Assembly (NCBI RefSeq): GCF_020687245.1 | Contig: NZ_JAJEQG010000003.1 | Span: forward strand, 1-64,000 | Reading direction: 5' to 3' | Source of the DNA: Faecalibacterium longum CLA-AA-H243 | GTDB lineage: Bacteria; Bacillota; Clostridia; Oscillospirales; Ruminococcaceae | DNA length: 64,000 nt | Shown here: positions 59,276-64,000 of the stretch, in pieces | How the letters are laid out: each line of letters begins with the position of its first letter | Position numbering within the stretch: position 1 is the stretch's first letter | Program-made: the position numbers and the translations under genes | Notes under the pieces: model-generated | The model's database searches: none | Seen by the model: the letters and a program-made list of their open reading frames with translations, nothing else | What the model was told of the DNA's origin: nothing

Positions 59276-59815
59276 TTACAGTGTTGCTGCTGCGATGCTG
59301 CTGCGCAGGCCGGCGAGACGGCTGCGGACGGTGCCGTCCAGCTCGGTGCCTTCGATGTCCAGCCGGATGCCGCCCAGCACAGCAGGCTCGACCTTCGTTT
59401 TGAGGTCGATGTGCCTGCCGGTGACTTTTTCCAGCTTTTCGTGCAGGCGCCTGGTCTGCTCTGCCGTGAGAGGCACAGCGGAAACAGCAGTCGCTTCCAG
59501 AATGCCGTGAGCCTCATTGTAGCGCAGGCGGTAAGCCCGGGCGCAGCCCGGCAGCTCCCGCAGAGCGCCTTTTTCGCACAGCAGCTTCATAAAGTTGAGC
59601 ACATAGAGGTGGACCTGCCCGCGGAAGGCTTCGTCCAACAGCGCACAGCGCTCTTTCTTGGGGATGCTGGGGATGCTGAGCAGATGCAGATACTCGGCGT
59701 CCCCGTTCAGCAGGGCGGTCACGCCATCCAGTTCGCCCAGAATGCGCTCGTCCAGCCCTTCCTCCGCGGCCAGGTCGTACAGGCTTCCGCCGTACATCCT
59801 TGCAGTCTCGGTCAT
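59276..59815 (-). CDS. atpH: ATP synthase delta subunit
   Basis: Links F1 to the peripheral stalk. The 179-residue protein has the helical N-domain (YGGSLYDLAAEEGLDERILG) and the C-terminal ...LDGTVRSRLAGLRSSIAA. Overlaps atpF by 4 bp. Confidence 0.95.
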   Translation of the reverse strand: MTETARMYGGSLYDLAAEEGLDERILGELDGVTALLNGDAEYLHLLSIPSIPKKERCALLDEAFRGQVHLYVLNFMKLLCEKGALRELPGCARAYRLRYNEAHGILEATAVSAVPLTAEQTRRLHEKLEKVTGRHIDLKTKVEPAVLGGIRLDIEGTELDGTVRSRLAGLRSSIAAATL

Positions 59816-60318
59816 GATGCTTCACCCACGTTTTTGATAAATTCGTCGATCAGGTCCTGATGGTCAGCCTCTTTGATCTCGCGCTCGACCACCTTGGAGG
59901 CGATCTCCATTGCCATACCGCCGATCTCGTCCTTGACCTCGTTGACAGCCTTCTTGCGCTCCTGCGCAATGTCGGCCTCGGCCTTCTGCTTGAGGGCAGC
60001 GGCCTGTGCGCGGGCCTCGCCCAGCAGCTCTTCGCTGCGGGCAGTAGCCGTCTTCTGGGCGGCGGCCACGATCTGGTTGGCCTCGGTGCGGGCATTCTGC
60101 AGGTTCTGCTCGTACTCCGCCTTCATGGCCTCGGCCTCGGTGCGCAGCTTTTCGGCGTCCGCGATCTGGCTGTCCGCCTTGGCCTTGCGCTCGGCGATGA
60201 CTTTTTTGACCGGGTTCAGCAGCAGCTTTTTGAAGATCACCAGCTGGATCATCAGGTTGCAGATCTGGGCCAGAAACGTCCAGCCATCCAGCGTGATCAA
60301 TGCCTGATAAAGTTGCAT
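59812..60318 (-). CDS. atpF: ATP synthase b subunit
   Basis: Peripheral stalk. The 168-residue protein has an N-terminal membrane helix (FLAQICNLMIQLVIFKKLLL) and a long charged helix through VIAERKAKADSQIADAEKLR. 44 bp after atpE. Confidence 0.95.
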   Translation of the reverse strand: MQLYQALITLDGWTFLAQICNLMIQLVIFKKLLLNPVKKVIAERKAKADSQIADAEKLRTEAEAMKAEYEQNLQNARTEANQIVAAAQKTATARSEELLGEARAQAAALKQKAEADIAQERKKAVNEVKDEIGGMAMEIASKVVEREIKEADHQDLIDEFIKNVGEAS

Positions 60319-60362
60319 AAGCGTCTCCCCTTTCTCTTGAAATCAAGCTCTGAAAGGAGCGC

Positions 60363-61441
<1,079 letters not shown>

Positions 61442-61444
61442 TTG

Positions 61445-61945
61445 TTACGTTTCACCCCCTTTTTCATCGGGTGCGGACTGCTGCGCGTCGGCAGGTTCGG
61501 GGTCGTCCTCCACCGAGACGTCCACCGGCTCTGCCTTCGGCGTGAGCGGTTTGTACTTGCCCGTTATTTGCAGGTAATAAATGGTAACACGGGGGAAAAA
61601 CAGCGGCAGCACACTGGCAAAGGGCTGGAAGCAGGGGGCCGCGACGGCCACCACCACCCACAGCGCCTGCAGCAGCATCCGGCTGTTGTAGGAAAGCTGT
61701 AATGTTGCCTTGCGGCGCTTCTCATCCGGCTCGTCGATGATTTTTTGGACCACGAAGCAGATGCCCGCAAAGTTGCCGATGGCGACGGCTGCGCCCACGA
61801 GGCTGCCGAGGACGACCGTATAGTCGAACTTCACCCAGCCCACCAGATGCAGCGCCGCGAAAAGCACCCACATGATCGCGGTGCAGAATGCCGTGCCGCC
61901 CGCGATGCGGAGCAGCTCCTTTTTGGATTCCGGCTGTAATTTCAT
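61445..61945 (-). CDS. AtpI-like membrane protein of the ATP synthase operon
   Basis: A 166-residue membrane protein with about four helices (FCTAIMWVLFAALHLVGWV; VVLGSLVGAAVAIGNFAGIC; LLQALWVVVAVAAPCFQPFA; LPLFFPRVTIYYLQITGK) and an acidic tail. Placed between the AtpZ-like gene and atpB it fits the ATP synthase subunit I family, thought to help assembly of the c ring and Mg2+/ion handling. Sequence similarity is weak, so the call leans on position. Confidence 0.75.
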   Translation of the reverse strand: MKLQPESKKELLRIAGGTAFCTAIMWVLFAALHLVGWVKFDYTVVLGSLVGAAVAIGNFAGICFVVQKIIDEPDEKRRKATLQLSYNSRMLLQALWVVVAVAAPCFQPFASVLPLFFPRVTIYYLQITGKYKPLTPKAEPVDVSVEDDPEPADAQQSAPDEKGGET

Positions 61946-61965
61946 AGATGTAGCTCTCCCTTATC

Positions 61966-62226
61966 TCATAAATGCGAGTTAAAGCCTGTCCGGCGGGGCT
62001 TGTCCTTTTTGGAGCGGTCGAGCCGCTCTTTGACGAAGACCCAGAAGTTCTGCGCCCCGGCGGCAAGCCCCAGCAGCACAGCGGGCAGATACACCCACAT
62101 GGGCCAGCCCCAATGGCTGACGGCCCACCAGCAGCCGCCCAGACACATCACCAGCGGCAGCAGCATATTCAACCCCAGCTGGGTCAGCCAGACCAGGTCT
62201 TCCAGTGCCTTGTACCAGCCCTTCAC
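61966..62226 (-). CDS. AtpZ/AtpI-family small membrane protein
   Basis: An 86-residue protein with two helices (LGLNMLLPLVMCLGGCWW and PMWVYLPAVLLGLAAGAQNF) and a basic C-terminus with FWVFVKERLDRSKK. First gene of the operon, the usual place for AtpZ. Start GTG 62226 with AGGGAGGGG before it; an upstream in-frame GTG has no site. Confidence 0.8.
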   Translation of the reverse strand: MKGWYKALEDLVWLTQLGLNMLLPLVMCLGGCWWAVSHWGWPMWVYLPAVLLGLAAGAQNFWVFVKERLDRSKKDKPRRTGFNSHL

Positions 62227-62321
62227 GGTCCGGCTCCCCTCCCTCTGCGTGCGCTCCGGGCCGCTCTGTCTTTTTTGCCCGATCTGCACGTTAAACTTTG
62301 AACAAAGGCTCTTTACTCTCC

Positions 62322-62350
62322 ATTATACTCAAAACGGCTGTAAAATTCAA
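62322..62350 (-). promoter_or_regulatory. ATP synthase operon promoter
   Basis: Minus strand TTGAAT (62350-62345), 17-bp spacer, TATAAT (62327-62322). The region 62351-62518 upstream shows nothing else. Confidence 0.85.
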
Positions 62351-62518
62351 TCAATTTTCTACTGCTTTTTAGCAAAATTCTATAAACGCAGAGAAGTTCG
62401 TCGCTTCTAACCAAAAGTTTTTCGGTTCAACCGCTGTTCTTCTCCGTGTCATTTATCATTCTGCCCCGTTTGAGAAAGAAAAAGCGTTTCCTTTTGGGAC
62501 GATTTTGCTGAAAGGCAC

Positions 62519-62564
62519 AAAAAGCCCCGGCGGGCGCTGTCCTAAAACAGTACCCGCCGGGGCG
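62519..62564 (-). terminator. glgA terminator
   Basis: Minus strand GCCCCGGCGGG (62564-62554) with CCCGCCGGGGC (62535-62525), then TTTTTG. Confidence 0.88.
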
Positions 62565-62587
62565 TAAATCGTGCTTTGGTCTATCTT

Positions 62588-64000
62588 TTACCAGAGGTTT
62601 GCAGTCTCATTGTAGAGGCCCTCATAGCTCTTGGCAGAGACATCCCAGCTGAAGTCGCACTCCATGTCGTACCTGATAAGGTTGTTCCAGTTTTCCTTGC
62701 TGTAGTAGCGGTCCTGTGCGCGGCAGCAGGCATCGTACAGCTCGTGGGCGCTGTAGCCCGCGAAGGTGAAGCCATTGCCCTCGCCGAGGGTGCAGTCGTG
62801 GATGGAGTCGCGCAGACCACCGGTCTCGCGGATGATGGGAGGCGTGCCGTAACGGCAGGCGACCATCTGGGCCAGACCGCAGGGCTCGCTCTTGGACGGC
62901 ATGATGAAGGCATCTGCGCCGGCATAGATCTCCTGCGACAGGGTGGGTTCAAAGCCGATGTAGGTGCCTACACGGCCCGGATGACGGCCGCACAGGTCGG
63001 AGAAGAAGTTCTCGTACTGGCTCTCGCCGCTGCCCAGGATGACCAGCTCGATGCCGCGGTCCACGAGGCCGTCGGCCACGCTCTGCACGAGATCGAAGCC
63101 CTTCATGCCGACCATGCGGCTGACCATTGCAAAGACGGGGCTGCCGTCCTTGTTGAGGCCGAACCTATCCTGCAGAGCCTCCTTGCACTTTGCCTTGCCC
63201 TCTTCGAAGTTGTTGACATCGTAGTTGAAGGCGATGTGGGGGTCGGTAGCAGGGTTGTTGGCGTCCATGTCGATACCGTTCAGGATGCCGCAGAGCTTGT
63301 ACTGCTTCTCGCGCAGCAGAGCGTCCAGACCGTAGCTGAACCACGGGTCGAGGATCTCCTGTGCATAGGTGGGGCTGACGGTGGTGATCTTGTCTGCCGT
63401 CTCGATGGCACCCTTCATGAAGTTGGCGCAGCCATCGTACTCCACGATATGCTGGTCGCGGCGGCCGATGCCGCAGGTGTCTTCCAGAATATCAGTGCCG
63501 TACTTGCCCTGATAGGCGATGTTGTGGATGGTGAAGATGGTCTTGATGCGGTTGAACTTGTCCAGATGACGATAGTACAGGTTCAGGTACACCGGCACCA
63601 GAGCGGTCTGCCAGTCGTTGCAGTTGATGATGTCGGGGGTAAAGTCGATGTAGAACAGGGTCTCCAGCACTGCGCGGGAGAAGAAGGCGAAGCGCTCGCC
63701 GTCGTCGTAGAAGCCGTAGAGGCCGCGGCGCTTGAAGTAATACTCGTTGTCGAGGAAATAGTAGGTCACGCCATCGACCTCAGCCTTGAACAGGCCGCAG
63801 TACTGGCTGCGCCAGCCCACAGGGACCGAGTAGTTGGTAACGTATTCCAGTTTGTCGCGGAACTTCAGGTCACCATACAGTGGCATGATGACGCGGGCAT
63901 CCACGCCGTCCTTGACCAGCGCTTTGGGCAGGGAGCCGGCCACATCGGCCAGACCGCCGGATTTTGCAAAGGGGGTTGCTTCCGAAGCAGCATACAGGAT
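62588..64000 (-). CDS. glgA: Glycogen synthase, 5' end outside window
   Basis: ADP-glucose-dependent glycogen synthase (glycosyltransferase 5), which extends alpha-1,4-glucan chains. The frame runs to the window edge; only the first residues are missing. It starts visibly at ILYAASEATPFAKSGGLADV, with the ADP-glucose-binding K-x-GG motif. Later are INCNDWQTALVPVYLNLYYR, the C-terminal GT-B domain with VSRMVGMKGFDLVQ, and the acidic motif SKSEPCGLAQMVACRYGTPP. C-terminus is complete and followed by a terminator. Confidence 0.95.
   Translation of the reverse strand: MLYAASEATPFAKSGGLADVAGSLPKALVKDGVDARVIMPLYGDLKFRDKLEYVTNYSVPVGWRSQYCGLFKAEVDGVTYYFLDNEYYFKRRGLYGFYDDGERFAFFSRAVLETLFYIDFTPDIINCNDWQTALVPVYLNLYYRHLDKFNRIKTIFTIHNIAYQGKYGTDILEDTCGIGRRDQHIVEYDGCANFMKGAIETADKITTVSPTYAQEILDPWFSYGLDALLREKQYKLCGILNGIDMDANNPATDPHIAFNYDVNNFEEGKAKCKEALQDRFGLNKDGSPVFAMVSRMVGMKGFDLVQSVADGLVDRGIELVILGSGESQYENFFSDLCGRHPGRVGTYIGFEPTLSQEIYAGADAFIMPSKSEPCGLAQMVACRYGTPPIIRETGGLRDSIHDCTLGEGNGFTFAGYSAHELYDACCRAQDRYYSKENWNNLIRYDMECDFSWDVSAKSYEGLYNETANLW

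Overview
The window reads as chromosome of a GC-rich, low-copy-number-repeat Firmicute of the Oscillospiraceae, most like Faecalibacterium. The basis is a Firmicutes-type S10-spc-alpha ribosomal cluster, a tRNA-Cys T-box leader on cysS, zinc-type S14, type-I AtpZ/AtpI genes before the F-type ATP synthase, acetate metabolism (ackA, TmcAL) and glycogen synthase. The genus call is from gene content and general style only; no 16S or database search was possible.

Layout. 1-3.3 kb is an accessory island: the 3' part of a large serine recombinase, two acetyltransferase genes, a small unknown gene, and two copies of a module made of recombinase tail, terminator and a branched structured RNA. A nucleotide pyrophosphohydrolase gene broken by one in-frame stop follows. 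3.7-4.9 kb holds an LrgA/LrgB pair whose first gene seems to start with ACG. 4.9-9.2 kb (minus) is a two-gene operon of a substrate-binding lipoprotein and a GGDEF-EAL protein. 9.4-11.2 kb is cysS under a T-box; 11.2-13 kb has a GNAT gene and asnA, the latter behind a compact pseudoknot-like leader. 13-23.3 kb (minus) is housekeeping: a membrane protein, pgsA, rimO, recX-recA, prmC-DUF1385, a two-component system and a lipoprotein.

23.4-39.7 kb (minus) is the ribosomal protein cluster. Promoters and terminators split it into three transcripts: rpsJ to secY behind a 340-nt leader with an attenuator; adk-map; and infA-rpmJ-rpsM-rpsK-rpsD-rpoA-rplQ. 39.9-43.5 kb (minus) carries rqcH, a Nif3-like gene, trmK and a DUF1858 gene, followed by a zinc-ribbon gene and ackA. 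On the plus strand from 45.6 kb come tmcAL, a GltD-like oxidoreductase, a DUF1538 membrane protein with a tandem PII-like protein, and a YitT protein. 51.7-54 kb (minus) is a C39-like protein overlapping a cardiolipin synthase; udk is on plus. 54.8-62.2 kb (minus) is the ATP synthase operon, with a mobile palindromic repeat lodged between atpG and atpD. The window ends inside glgA.

The best leads for something undescribed are the duplicated recombinase-tail/RNA module (1.2-3.3 kb), the asnA leader (11.82-11.96 kb), the c subunit with a two-carboxylate Na+-type ion site (60.4-60.6 kb), and the solute-binding-protein/GGDEF-EAL operon (5-9.2 kb). Promoters, terminators and RNA folds were found by eye and are predictions.
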